From positions 503,966,601 through 504,030,600 of the forward strand of contig NC_053035.3 of assembly GCF_002575655.3 (NCBI RefSeq): a DNA stretch of 64,000 nucleotides. Reading direction: 5' to 3'. The position numbers and the translations under genes were made by a program. Below the pieces are notes generated by a model, which had not been told where the DNA came from, did no database searches, and saw only the letters and a list, made by a program, of their open reading frames with translations. Positions 25,496-37,272 of the stretch are shown in pieces. The stretch is from Aegilops tauschii subsp. strangulata (taxonomy: Eukaryota > Streptophyta > Magnoliopsida > Poales > Poaceae). Positions within the stretch are counted from its first letter, which is position 1, and each line of letters starts with the position of its first letter.

Positions 25496-26476
25496 TACAA
25501 TCGCTTGAATCAAGTGGGAGTTAATCTTCCAGATAAGATAGTGATTGACAGAGTTCTCTAGTCACTATCACCAAGCTACTAGAACTTTGTGATGAACTAT
25601 AATATGCAAGGGTTGACTAAAATGATTCCCAATCTCTTCACGATGCTGAAATCGGTGAAGGTAGAAATCAAGAAAGAGCATCAAGTGTTGATGGTTAACA
25701 AGACCACTAGTTTCAAGAAAAAGGGTGAGGGAAAGAAAGGGGCCTTCAAGAAGGATGGCAAACAAGTTGCCACTCCCGTGAAGAAGCCCAAAGCTGAACG
25801 CAAGCCTGAAACTGAGTGCTTCTACTGCGAAGAAAATGGTCACTAGAAGTGGAACTGCCCCAAATACTTGGCGGATAAGAAGGATGGCAAAGTGAACAAA
25901 GGTATATTTGATATACATGTTATTGATGTGTATTTTACTAGTGTTCGTAGTAACCCCTAGGTATTTGATATTGGTTCAGTTGCTAAGATTAGTTACTCGA
26001 AACAGGAGTTGCAGAGACTAGTTAACAGTGAGGTGACGATGTGTGTTGGAAATGATTCCAAGGTTGATATGATCACCATCGCACACTCCCTCTACCTTCG
26101 GGATTAGTGTTGAAGCTAAATAAATGTTATTTGGTGTTTGCGTTGAGCATGAATATGATTAGATTATGTTTATTGCAATACGTTTATTCATTTAAGTTAG
26201 AGAATTGTTGTTCTGTTTACATGAATAAAACCTTCTATGGTCATACACCCAATGTAAATGGTTTATTGAATCTTGATCGTAGTGATACACATATTCATAA
26301 TATTGATACCAAAAGATGCAAAGTTGATGATGATAGTGCAACATACTTGTGCCACTTCCATTTAGTATTGGTGTAAAGTGCATGAAGAAACTCCATGCAG
26401 ATGGACATTTGGAATCACTTGATTATGAATCATTTGATACTTGCGAACCATGCCTCATGGGCAAGATGACTAAAAT
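25496..26476 (+). pseudogene. gag: Copia gag-protease remnant
   Basis: It begins in the middle of gag at a point matching about 58899 in the other copia copy. A lysine-rich stretch and a CCHC knuckle (25819-25860) follow; a TAG falls inside the knuckle at 25844. The protease region and the start of the pre-integrase domain, with MKKLHADGHLESLDY near 26380, are recognisable but carry several stops and frameshifts. It is non-functional. Confidence 0.75.
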
Positions 26477-28118
26477 TGTAGGATCGAAAGTATGTCTAGA
26501 GGGGGGGGTGATTAGACTACTTGACCAAATAAAAATCTAGCCTTTTCCCAATTTTAGTTCTTGGCAGATTTTAGCAACTTAGCACAAGTCAAGCAATCAA
26601 CCTACACATGCAATTCTAAGAGTATAGCAGCGGAATGTAAAACAATTGCATATGAAGGTAAAGGGGAGGGGATTGAGGAGGCAAACACAATTGGAGACAC
26701 GGATGTTTTTGTCGTGGTTCCGATAGGTGGTGCTATCGTACATCCACGTTGATGGAGACTTCAACCCATGAAGGGTAACGGCTGCGCGAGTCCACGGAGG
26801 TCTCCACGCACGAAGGGTCCACGAAGAAGCAACCTTGTCTATCCCACCATGGCCGTCGCCCACAAAGGACTTGCCTCACTAGGGTAGATCTTCACGAAGT
26901 AGGCGATCTCCTTGCCCTTACAAACTCCTTGGTTCAACTCCACAATCTTGTCGGAGGCTCCCAAGTGACACCTAGCCAATCTAGGAGACACCACTCTCCA
27001 AGAAGTAACAAATGGTGTGTTGATGATGAACTCCTTGCTCTTGTGCTTCCAATGATAGTCTCCCCAACACTCAACTCTCTCTCACAGGATTTGGATTTGG
27101 TGGAAAGAAGATTTGAGTGGAAAGCAACTTGGGGAAGGCTAGAGATCAAGATTCATATGGTAGGAATGGAATGTCTTGACCTCAACACAAGTGTAGGTGG
27201 TTCTCTCTCAGAAAATGTAAGTTGGAAGTGTAGGCACGTTCTGAGGGCTCTCTCCATGAATGAAGAGTGGGTGGAGGGGTATATATATAGCCTCCACACA
27301 AAATCTAACCGTTACACAACTTACCAATCTCGGTGGGACCGAATCGTGAAACTCGGTCGTACCGATTTAGCAAATAATGTGACCGTTAGGATTTTTGGTG
27401 GGACCGACATGTCAACTCGGTAGGACCGGTATGGTTAGGGTTAGGGCATAACGTAATCTCGATGAGACCGATTACACAAACTCGGTGGGACCGATTTTGG
27501 TAATAAGCTAACCAGAGAGTTGGTCAGGCAAACTCGGTGGGACCGATTCGCTCATCTCGGTGGGACCGAAACAGAATCTTGGTGGGACCGATCGCTCATC
27601 TCGGTTTGACCGAAACGTTACGAAGGGAAACAGAGAGATTACAATCCCATCTCGGTGAGACCGAGATCCCTATTGGTGAGACCGATTTGACTAGGGTTTG
27701 TGGCAGTGGCTATGACATCTGAACTCGGTGGCGCCGGATAGAAAGAATTGGTGGGGCCGAGTTGGACTTTTGGTTTGGGTCATATGTGGGTTGAGAAAGT
27801 AGTTGAGGGCTTTGGAGCATATCACTAAGCATTTTGAGCAAGAAAGCCATTAAGCAACACCTCATCCCTCCTTGATAGTATTGGCTTTTCCTATAGACTC
27901 AATGTGATCTTGGATCACTAAAATAGAAAATGTAGAGTCTTGTGCTTTGAGCTTGAGCCAATCCTTTTATCCTTAGCATTTTGAGGGATCCACTTTTCTC
28001 ATCCATGCCATGCCAATCATTGAGCTTTCCTGAAATATTTATCTTGAAATAGCATTAGCTCAATGAGATATATGTTGTTAGGAATTACCAAAACCACCCA
28101 GGGATAGTTGCACTTTCA
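26477..28118 (-). repeat. Inverted solo LTR, probably copia type
   Basis: The insert begins TGTAGGATCGAAAG and ends TGCACTTTCA on the plus strand, so it reads TGAAAGTGCA to TCCTACA on the minus strand. It is flanked by AAAAT (26472-26476) on the left and AAAAC (28119-28123) on the right, a 5-bp target duplication with one change. Removing it restores continuity of the copia frame. No internal sequence is present, so it is a solo LTR left by LTR-LTR recombination. It contains an iterated motif at 27329-27765. Confidence 0.7.
27329..27765 (-). repeat. Iterated CGGTGGGACCGA motif inside the solo LTR
   Basis: More than ten exact or near copies of CTCGGTGGGACCGA occur at irregular spacing of about 20-50 bases, with variants such as CTCGGTGAGACCGA. 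The core CGGTGGGACCG is nearly palindromic. The array lies inside the LTR, so it could serve as repeated protein-binding sites or simply be a slippage product; the sequence does not decide. Confidence 0.8.
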
Positions 28119-29200
28119 AAAACTCCATTCTCCGGAACAATGGAGCGAGCTAATGACTTATTGGAAATAATACATATCGATGTATGCGGTCCGATGAGTG
28201 TTGAAGCACGCGGTGGGTATCATTATTTTCTGGCCTTCACAAATGATTTGAGTAGGTATGGGTATATCTACTTGATGAAACACAAGTCTAAAACATTTGA
28301 AAAGTTCAAAGAATTTCAGAGTGAAGTGGAGAATCATCGTAACAAGAAAATGAAGTTTCTATGATCTGATCACGGAGGCGAATATTTGAGTTACGAGTTT
28401 AGCCTTCATTTAAAACAATATGGAGTTGTTTCACAACTCACGCCACCTAGAACACCACAGCGTAATGGTGTGTCTGAACGTCGTAATCGCACTTTATTAG
28501 ATATGGTGCGAACTATGATGTCTCTTACCGATTTACCACTATCGTTTCGGGCTTATGCATTAGAGACAGCCGCATTCACGTTAAATAGGGTGCCGTCTAA
28601 ATCCGTTGAGATGACACCGTATGAAATGTGGTTTGACAAGAAACCTAAGCTATCATTTCTTAAAGTTTGGGGTTGCGACACTTATGTCAAGAGGCTTCAG
28701 CCTGATAAGCTCGAACCCAAATCGGAGAAGTGCGTCTTCATAGAATACCTGAAGGAAACAATTGTGTACACCTTCTACCACAAATCCGACGGCAATATCT
28801 TTGTTGCCAAGAATGAAATCTTTCTAGAGAAGGAGAGTGGGAGGAAAGTAGAACTTGATGAGGTAACTGTACCTTCTCTCAATTTGGAAAGTAGCACATC
28901 AGAGAAATTTGTTCCCATGATGCATACACCAACTAGAGAGGAAGTTAATGATGATGATCATGAAACTTCAGATCAAGTTACTAATGGATCTCATAGGTCG
29001 AACAGGGCACGTTTCGCACCAGAGTGGTACAGTAATCCTGTCCTGGAAGTCATGTTACTAGACCATGGCGAACCTATGAATTATGAAGAAGCTATGATGA
29101 GCCTAGATTCTGACAAATGGCTTGAGGACATGAAATTTGAGATAGGATCCGTGTATGAGAATAAAGTGTGGACTTTGGTGGACTTGCCCGATGATCGGCA
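28119..29200 (+). pseudogene. pol: Copia integrase and start of reverse transcriptase, disrupted
   Basis: Continues the copia frame right of the solo LTR. The integrase core is visible: the first Asp in IDVCGPM, then an in-frame stop at 28362-28364 immediately before SDHGGEY, then the Glu in NGVSERRN. Integrase C-terminal sequence follows to about 28800, and the N-terminal part of the reverse-transcriptase domain ends near 29200 with WTLVDLPDDRQ. The frame is otherwise open for more than 800 bases. The catalytic YVDD part of reverse transcriptase is missing. Confidence 0.82.
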
Positions 29201-29331
29201 ATTGCTACACTCTCCAAAATGGTGTATTACTGGTTCTCCTTTGTTACTAGTGAAACTTGTTTTAGTTGTGTACTGATAAATCTGAATGTGATGCATTAAT
29301 ATGTTTTTTTACTGATAATTGCTTTGTTTAG

Positions 29332-29912
29332 GGATGAAACATCCTATTCTTGGTATGTGTTGCATGCTTATTTCTTTTTGTGTGAAATCTTTTGGTTGCA
29401 GGGCACTTCAAGCAACAAATGATACTGCCCAGGAGGCTTTCTTAAATAACATTTGTTCAGAGTAAGACATACCAAATGCATTATTTAGTGCATTTTTTGG
29501 AGAATGTTGGTCCATTCATTTTCTATACTTATTGATATGTTTTATATGATGCTTCCTTGTATTAGTTTTTTTGTGTCCTGCTATTTACTGTCCCAAGCAA
29601 TGATTTATTTGTTTTATTGGAATGGCAGGGGTTCATTCTTCAAAGAGCTTTTATCTCAGAAGGCTCTGCCGATCGAGGATTTGACATCATTTTGTGGCGA
29701 CTATGATTATCCGGCAAACAACTAAAATGCTTGATCACAGGTCAGTTTTTGATTTTAGCACAAAACAATCTTGGACAATCTTTTATTGATTTTCTTAAAT
29801 GGGAAAAACCTCTTGCTTGTGCAGCTGGGAGGATGCATATTCTATCATAAAATATGAGATGGCTTTAGGCCATATTGAATACGAGATGCTCCACCAGGGC
29901 ATGAGGGGTTTG
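29332..29912 (+). pseudogene. Four-exon fragment of an unrecognised nuclear gene
   Basis: Four blocks bounded by canonical splice sites can be read: 29332-29352, 29402-29461, 29629-29740 and 29825-29912. Each is preceded by a TTTAG or GCAG acceptor and followed by GTATGT, GTAAGA, GTCAG and GTAAGA. The first three join in one frame (for example ALQATNDTAQEAFLNNICSE), which meets a stop at 29723-29725. The fourth is open only in a shifted frame, giving WEDAYSIIKYEMALGHIEYE. I do not recognise the protein. Intron phase consistency supports a real gene origin; the frame break and missing ends point to a captured or truncated copy. Transcription into a neighbouring element cannot be judged. Confidence 0.55.
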
Positions 29913-31542
29913 GTAAGAGATTCCCTCCTTATTTAATTTATCATGAATGGTTTTGTTCAATTGCTTGTTCTGTAATAGTTGCGGATGTTTTTATTCAGAT
30001 GTCTGGTCTGTGCCTCCGATTTATACTGTCTATTGTATTGTTGCATATGTTTTTGTTCGATTTATTCAGATGATTCCATGTTATAGTTTCACTACCCTAG
30101 TTTATCTTGACTGTGTTAGTCATTGTCGTCTCTTTGGTTATGTTCCATGTGAAACCGTTGCTCCTCATATTCGTTGTCTAGTGATTTATTTTTTGTTTGC
30201 AGTAACCAACATGGGCAATTGTACTAAAATCTTATACTTTTTATATTCAATTTTATAAAATATATTTACATACTAATATTTAATATTACTTGATTAATCA
30301 TAAATAACACAATTAAGTCGCTAAATATCAATTACAATGTTGTTTGTTATGAAATTTTAGTGTCTCTTAAAAAATATATTTGTGTTATGATGCGTTGAAA
30401 TTTTATTTTGTGAAAAAAATCATGTCTCTCTTAGATGAATTATGACGTGTATAGATGTTTGCACCATTTTAGGTAGGATCAATAAATATGTTGCCAGGAA
30501 GCTATGACATATGACATAAAAAATATCTTTAGAGATGTTTGTAGAATGCGCGATTGTTTATGTTGTGCGTAATTACATAGAAAAATAGATGGCGTATGTA
30601 ACATCCTGGTTTTTTGAGGTTGTGAAAACTGAAAACAAATGAGGGTTAATAAAATTATAATTGGAGATTTTAGTCAAGAATTTAAAATGAATTAATATAA
30701 AATGGAAGTAGCAATTGAGTTTGACGCACATTTCCGGTTTGATGTACATGTTTAGATTTAGATTTGTACAAGAAGCATTTCGTGTGCTTTGTTGTGCCTC
30801 GTCTGCAGATGGACTGTGGCATCCACATTTGTATATGCCATGACAACCTAACACACTCAATGCAGGGACATGCATCAATATTGGCCTACTGACATAAACA
30901 TCAGCGACATGTCAAAATATGTTTGCATCCCCCTACTGTGATTGTATTAGTGGCAATAATATTTCATCATATCGCCATGGAGAAACTACAACGGATCATT
31001 ACCTCACATCAGCAAAAGAAATACAACACATCAACCCAAAATCGGAAACTAAAAAGCAAAGATTCCTCTCCATGCCATGACAAAAAAAACACCGTGGATA
31101 AAAGAGCAAAGGTTTCCCATGAGTGAAAGACCATTATAAGAGTAAGCATCAACCATTCAGATAAAAGAAACACCCAACTACCAACTAAGAAAACTTCCAA
31201 CATCAATCCAAGCCAAACTCGTGAAGCATGCCAACAACAAGCTGCTCTAGTGTACCAACACACTCCATAAAAACAACTAATAACATCCATACAATCAAAT
31301 GCATGAGAACCGCACACTGAAAAATCTGCATACTCAAAGGGAAGTGAGAAGTACACCCACCCCATGGCAAGACAACAAACAAAGGAAAGGAAAAGACACT
31401 ACTCCTAGAAGATGAGGCCTCAACCACATGACCAGTCAGAAAAGACCATCCCAACTAGTGATGCTGCAACCATTGAATGTCCAGCCGTTGAATGACCGGC
31501 TAGGAAAGACGCCACTCCTAGCCGCATACTTGCAGCTAGCAG
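29913..31542. other. AT-rich stretch without recognisable features
   Basis: The first 600 bases may be intron sequence of the preceding gene fragment. Beyond 30250 the DNA is AT-rich without splice-bounded blocks, long frames or terminal repeats I can identify. ORFs on the minus strand near 31010-31450 are hydrophobic chance frames. Confidence 0.5.
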
Positions 31543-31980
31543 TGTAATACACCAGGGGTGGCCCCTCGGTGGGAAGCCTGGCAGTAGGCCTGCCTCGGGG
31601 CTCAGGTGGCCTGATAGAGACCCGAGTAGGGGGTAGCCCGGAGGCCCAAAGAAATCAGGAGATTCCTTGGCATGTAAGCCAAGATGGCAGCGGTATGAGA
31701 ATGGTCGAACCCCATCTCAACCCTAGCTCTCATCATCTATATAAGGTGGGCCTAGGGGTAGACATTCCAATCTACAACGTAGCGTATACTCTCCGTAGGC
31801 ATATACTTTCTCCACCGTACACGAGGTGCTCCACATTAATACAAATAGAAAGCAAGATGTAGGGTATTACCTCACAATGAGGGCCCGAACCTAGGTAAAC
31901 CCCCTTGTGCAGACCCCTCTCTGATACTTCTGGCAGCATTCACCATCCTACCGAGAGTACTGACAGTTTTCTGAACGTCA
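31543..31980 (+). repeat. Short gypsy LTR (about 438 bp), RIRE2/Tat-like
   Basis: Probable start TGTAATACACCAGG and end CTGAACGTCA, with a TATATAAG box at 31738-31745 and a polyadenylation-type AATACAAATAG near 31840. The end is supported by the primer site two bases later. The start is less certain because no partner LTR is in the window. Confidence 0.6.
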
Positions 31981-31982
31981 TT

Positions 31983-31996
31983 TGGCGCGCCAGGGG
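31983..31996 (+). other. Primer-binding site TGGCGCGCCAGGGG
   Basis: Lies two bases after the LTR end. The TGGCGCGCCAGG core is characteristic of Tat/RIRE2-like plant gypsy elements and confirms plus orientation. Confidence 0.7.
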
Positions 31997-32815
31997 TTAT
32001 GCCGGTCGGAGACCGAATCCATATTGATCTCCCATCGCTGCTGAGAGCTCCGTGCTAGGAGAGAGCCTTAATTACCATTGGCTCCCTTAATTACAATTGG
32101 CTCCCTCACCTTCGCCGCAGAGAGGTCAGGAAGGTTCAATATCAACCCACCGACCTTCCCGACCCGCACCATCTTCTTTGGGGGTCATTGGCGTTTGTCA
32201 TCGACCGGTATAGCGACCTCAACAGATCACATGCATCGCCCTATCAGGAGGTTCCACGGTGTCTATACCACGGACCTCTGACTCAAAGGACGACGGCCTC
32301 GCGTCCGAGGCCCGAATCCTGGCCTCGAGATTGGATCGCTGCATCGACCTCTCGACAGCCCACCGGCCTCCATGGTGTGCGACAATTGCTTCAACGACCA
32401 CGTCCCGGAAGATTGCATCTGGCACAGATACGCCTTGGACTGTAGCCTCAGCTCGGCTAGCCTCGTCTCGCTCCTAGAGATGGAGGACAATGAAGTTGGC
32501 ATCATCTCCACCTCGGAGACCGGGAACAGCGAGGCAACCCCAGGCCCCAGCACCGGTGTCAGCGTCTAACGACGAAGAAGCCGCGTGGGCCATCACTCTG
32601 GATTAAGTCCTGATGACTAGCGCTAGCTCGCACTAAACGCTCACGAGCGGTGACCTATTGGCATGCTCGCTAGCTCTTTGGTCTCTCGTTTGTTCGATCG
32701 CCCGGCTTGCTTTGCTCGTATCTTTTTCCAGTCGATTCCTACTGCTACCGTGTACGGGAAAATGTGTTTCCGGTTTCCTTAAACAAAACAAATTGACAAA
32801 TTTTACAAGCCACGG
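31997..32815 (+). mobile_element. 5' internal leader of the RIRE2-like element, truncated
   Basis: GC-rich leader with a local duplication of TTAATTACCATTGGCTCCC near 32068-32105 and one short open stretch (32372-32569) without a recognisable domain. It ends where a truncated Angela LTR begins near 32816. The remaining body and the right LTR of this element are not in the window. Confidence 0.45.
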
Positions 32816-33981
32816 GATCATAATGAGCTCAATGTGACTAAGGAGTTAGCCACGGGATCATGCATTACGGTACGAGTAAAGTGACTTGCCGGTAACGAGA
32901 TTGAACAAGGTATTGGGATACCGACGATCGAATCTCGGGCAAGTAACGTACCGATTGACAAAGGGAATTGTATACGGGATTGATTGAATCCTCGACATCG
33001 TGGTTCATCCGATGAGATCATCGTGGAACATGTGGGAGCCAACATGGGTATCCAGATCCCGCTATTGGTTATTGACCGGAGAGGCGTCTCGGTCATGTCT
33101 GCATGTCTCCTGAACCCGTAGGGTCTACACACTTAAGGTTCGGTGATGCTAGGGTTGTAGAGATATTAGTATGCGGAAACCCGAAAGTTGTTCGGAGTCC
33201 CGGACGTCACGGGGAGTTCCGGAATGGTCCAGAGGTAAAGAATTATATATAGGAAGTCCAGTTTCGGCCACCGGGAAAGTTTCGGGGGTTATCGGTATTG
33301 TACCGGGACCACCGGAAGGGTCCCGGGGGTCCACCGGGTGGGGCCACCTATCCCGAAGGGCCCCATGGGCTGAAGTGGGAAGGGAACCAGCCCTTAGTGG
33401 GCTGGGGCGCCCCCCTTGGGCCTCCCCCTGCGCCTAGGGTTGGAAACCCTAGGGGTGGGGGCGCCCCACTTGCCTTGGGGGGCAAGCCACCCCCTTGGCC
33501 GCCGCCCCCCCTCAGATGGGATCTCCAGGGTGGCCGGCGCCCCCCCAGGACCCCTATAAATAGTGGGGGGAGGGAGGGCAGCAACACCACAGCCCCTGGC
33601 GCCTCCCTCTCCCCCTGCAACACCTCTCCCTCCCGCTTGTGCTTGGCGAAGCCCTGCCGGGATCCCCGCTACTTCCACCACCACGCCGTCGTGCTGCTGG
33701 ATCTCCATCAACCTCTCCTTCCCCCTTGCTGGATCAAGAAGGAGGAGACGTCGCTGCTCCGTACGTGTGTTGAACGTGGAGGTGCCGTCCGTTCGGCACT
33801 CGGTCATCGGTGATTTGGATCACGGCGAGTACGACTCCATCAACCCCGTTCACTAGAACGCTTCCGCTCGCGATCTACAAGGGTATGTAGATGCACTCCT
33901 TTCCCCTCGTTGCTAGTATACTCCATAGATGGATCTTGGTGATGCGTAGGAAATTTTAAAATTCTGCTACGATCCCCAACA
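32816..33981 (+). repeat. Truncated 5' LTR of the Angela-type element
   Basis: Matches 37806-38993 of the right LTR and ends GATCCCCAACA. The first approximately 530 bases of the LTR are absent. A primer site reading TGGCATCATGAGCC follows from 33983, a divergent initiator-Met type. Confidence 0.85.
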
Positions 33982-33998
33982 GTGGCATCATGAGCCAG

Positions 33999-35267
33999 GC
34001 CTATGCGTAGTTACTATGCATGAGTAGAACACAAAGCAGTTGTGGGCGTAGATGTTGCCACTACTAGTCTTATCTTGTTTCGGCGGTATTGTGGGATGAA
34101 GCGGCCCGGACCGACCTTACACGTACGCTTACGTGAGACAGGTTCCACCGACTGACATGCACAAATTGCATAAGGTGGCTAGCGGGTGTCTGTCTCTCCC
34201 ACTTTAGTCGGAACGGATTCGATGAAAAGGGTCCTTATGAAGGGTAAATAGAAATTGGCATATCACGTTGTGGTTTTACGTAGGTAAGAAACGTTCTTGC
34301 TAGAAACCTATAGAAGCCACGTAAAAACTTGCAACAACAATTAGAGGACGTCTAACTTGTTTTTGCAGCATGTGCCTTGTGACGTGATATGGCCAGAAGA
34401 TGTGATGAATGATATATGTGATGTATGAGATTGATCATATTCTTGTAATAGGAATCACGACTTGCATGTCGATGAGTATGACAACCAGCAGGAGCCATAG
34501 GAGTTGTCTTTATTTTCTGTATGACCTGCGTGTCATTGAATAATGCCATGTAAATTACTTTACTTCATTGCTAAACGCGTTAGCCATAGAAGTAGAAGTA
34601 ATCGTTGGCGTGACAACTTCATGAAGACACGATGATGGAGATCATGGTGTCATGCCGGTGACGAAGATGATCATGGCGCCCCGAAGATGGAGATCAAAGG
34701 AGCAAAATGATATTGGCCATATCATGTCACTATTTGATTGCATGTGATGTTTATCATGTTTTGCATCTTATTTGCTTAGAACGACGGTAGTAAGTAAGAT
34801 GATCCCTTATAATAATTTCAAGAAAGTGTTCCCCCTAACTGTGCACCGTTGCGAAGGTTCGTTGTTTCGAAGCACCACGTGATGATCGGGTGTGATAGAT
34901 TCTAACGTTCGCATACAACGGGTGTTGACGAGCCTAGCATGTACAGACATGGCCTCGGAACACACGCAATACACTTAGGTTGACTTGACGAGCCTAGCAT
35001 GTACAGACATGGCCTCGGAACACGGAAGACCGAAAGGTCGAGCATGAGTCGTATAGAAGATACGATCAACATGGAGATGTTCACCGATCTTGACTAGTCC
35101 GTCTCACGTGATGATCGGACACGGCCTAGTTAACTCGGATCATGTTTCACTTAGATGACTAGAGGGATGTCTATCTGAGTGGGAGTTCATTGAATAACTT
35201 GATTAGATGAACTTAATTATCATGAACTTAGTCTAAAAAAAACTTTACAATATGTCTTGTAGATCAA
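33999..35267 (+). other. Untranslated leader of the Angela-type element
   Basis: Non-coding sequence between the primer site and gag, parallel to 57223-58498 in the other Angela copy. It contains a 39-bp segment present twice, 60 bases apart (34925-34963 and 34985-35023), where the other copy has it once. Confidence 0.75.
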
Positions 35268-37240
35268 ATGGCCCACGTTGTCCTCAACTTCAACGCGTTC
35301 CTAGAGAAAACCAAGCTGAAAGATGATGGCAGCAACTATACGGACTGGGTCCGGAACCTGAGGATCATCCTCATAGCTGCCAAGAAAGTTATGTCCTAGA
35401 AGCACCGCTAGGTGAAGCACCAATCCCAGAGAACCAAGACGTTATGAACGCTTGGCAATCACGTGCTGATGATTACTCCCTCGTTCAGTGCGGCATGCTT
35501 TACAGCTTAGAACCGGGTCTCCAAAAGCGTTTTGAGAAACATGGAGCATATGAGATGTTCGAAGAGCTGAAAATGGTTTTCCAAGCTCATGCCCGGGTCG
35601 AGAGATATGAAGTCTCCGACAAGTTCTTCAGCTGTAAAATGGAGGAAAATAGTTCTGTTAGTGAGCACATACTCAGAATGTCTGGGTTACACAACCGCTT
35701 GTCTCAGCTGGGAGTTAATCTCCCGGATGACGCGGTCATTGACAGAATCCTTCAGTCGCTTCCACCAAGCTACAAGAGCTTTGTGATGAACTTCAATATG
35801 CAGGGGATGGAAAAGACCATTCCCGAGGTATATTCAATGCTGAAATCAGCGGAGGTGGAGATCAAAAAGGAACATCAAGTGTTGATGGTGAATAAAACCA
35901 CTAAGTTCAAGAAAGGCAAGGGTAAGAAGAACTTCAAGAAGGACGGCAAGGGAGTTGCGCGCCCGGTAAGCCAGTTGCCGGGAAGAAGTCAAAGAATGGA
36001 CCCAAGCCTGAGACTGAGTGCTTTTATTGCAAGGGAAGTGGTCACTGGAAGCGGAACTGCCCCAAATACTTAGCGGACAAGAAGGACGGCAACACCAAAG
36101 GTATATGTGATATACATGTAATTGATGTGTACCTTACCAGTACTCGTAGTAGCTCCTGGGTATTTGATACCGGTGCGGTTGCTCATATTTGTAACTCAAA
36201 ACAGGAACTGCGGAATAAGCGGAGACTGGCAAAGGACGAGGTGACGATGCGCGTCGGGAATGGTTCCAAGGTCGATGTGATCGCCGTCGGCACACTGCCT
36301 CTACATTTACCTACGGGATTAGTTTTAAACCTCAATAATTGTTATTTAGTGCCAGCTTTGAGCATGAACATTGTATCTGGATCTCGTTTAATTCGAGATG
36401 GCTACTCATTTAAATCCGAGAATAATGGTTGTTCTATTTATATGAGAGATATGTTTTATGGTCATGCCCCGCTGGTCAATGGTTTATTCTTGATGAATCT
36501 CGAACGTGATGTTACACATATTCATAGTGTGAATACCAAAAGATGTAAAGTTGATATCGATAGTCCCACATACTTGTGGCACTGCCGCCTTGGTCACATT
36601 GGTGTCAAACGCATGAAGAAGCTCCATGCAGATGGACTTTTGGAGTCTCTTGATTACAAATCACGGCATGGAACACTGGACAGCGGTCAAGAATATCCTG
36701 AAGTACCTGAAGAGGACTAAGGATATGTTTCTCGTTTATGGAGGTGACGAAGAGCTCGTCGTAAAGGGTTACGTCGATGCTAGCTTCGACACAGATCTGG
36801 ATGACTCGAAGTCACAAACCGGATACGTGTATATTTTGAATGGAGGGGCAGTAAGCTGGTGCAGTTGCAAGCAAAGCGTCGTGGCGGGATCTACATGTGA
36901 AGCGGAGTACATGGCGGCCTCAGAGGCAGCACAGGAAGCAGTCTGGATAAAGGAGTTCATTACCGACCTAGGGGTGATTCCCAATGTGTCGGGCCCGATG
37001 ACTCTCTTCTATGACAACACTGGAGCTATTGCCCTTGCCAAGGAGCCAAGGTTTCACAGGAAGACCAGGCATATCAAGCGTCGCTTCAACTCCATTCGTG
37101 AAAGTGTTCAAAATGGAGACATATATATTTGTAAAGTACATACGGACCTGAATGTAGCAGATCCGTTGACTAAACCTCTCCCTAGAGCAAAACATGATCA
37201 ACACCAGAACTCTATGGGTGTTCGATTCATCACAATGTAA
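35268..37240 (+). pseudogene. gag-pol: Copia gag-protease joined by deletion to RNase H
   Basis: Gag opens at ATG 35268 but a single-base frame change near 35390 moves the reading to the frame open from 35444. A second frame change near 35970 precedes the CCHC knuckle coded at 36019-36060. The next open part (36127-36660) is the protease, with VFDTGAVAHIC, and the pre-integrase domain, with YLWHCRLGHIGVKRM. At about 36661-36665 the sequence jumps to the RNase H domain: DASFDTD, CEAEYMAA, YDNTGAI and ADPLTKPLP are visible up to a stop at 37238. The whole integrase and the catalytic part of reverse transcriptase are deleted. The copy cannot transpose by itself. Confidence 0.87.
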
Positions 37241-37272
37241 CTAGATTATTGACTCTAGTGCAAGTGGGAGAC

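Larger units (their letters stand above)
25496..29200 (+). mobile_element. Decayed copia (Angela/BARE-like) internal fragment
   Basis: Gag, protease and integrase remnants in the plus orientation, interrupted by a solo LTR at 26477-28118. Its left part was displaced by the gypsy element ending at 25495. Its right part stops just after the start of the reverse-transcriptase domain, near 29200, where unrelated DNA begins. No copia LTR is attached. Confidence 0.75.

Noticed and set aside
27329..27765. Regularly repeated motif resembling a CRISPR array
   Set aside because: Spacing is irregular, repeats are about 14 bp and degenerate, there are no cas genes, and the surrounding DNA is a plant LTR.
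30599..30640. TGTAACATCCTGG as a possible LTR start
   Set aside because: No matching end, partner or primer site could be found.
31009..31365. 118-residue minus-strand ORF, hydrophobic
   Set aside because: Low-information sequence rich in F, L, S and W without start context or domain; probably chance.
33298..33856. Proline/glycine-rich ORFs on both strands, repeated at 38160-38868
   Set aside because: They fall within Angela LTRs and repeat with the LTR; composition artefacts.
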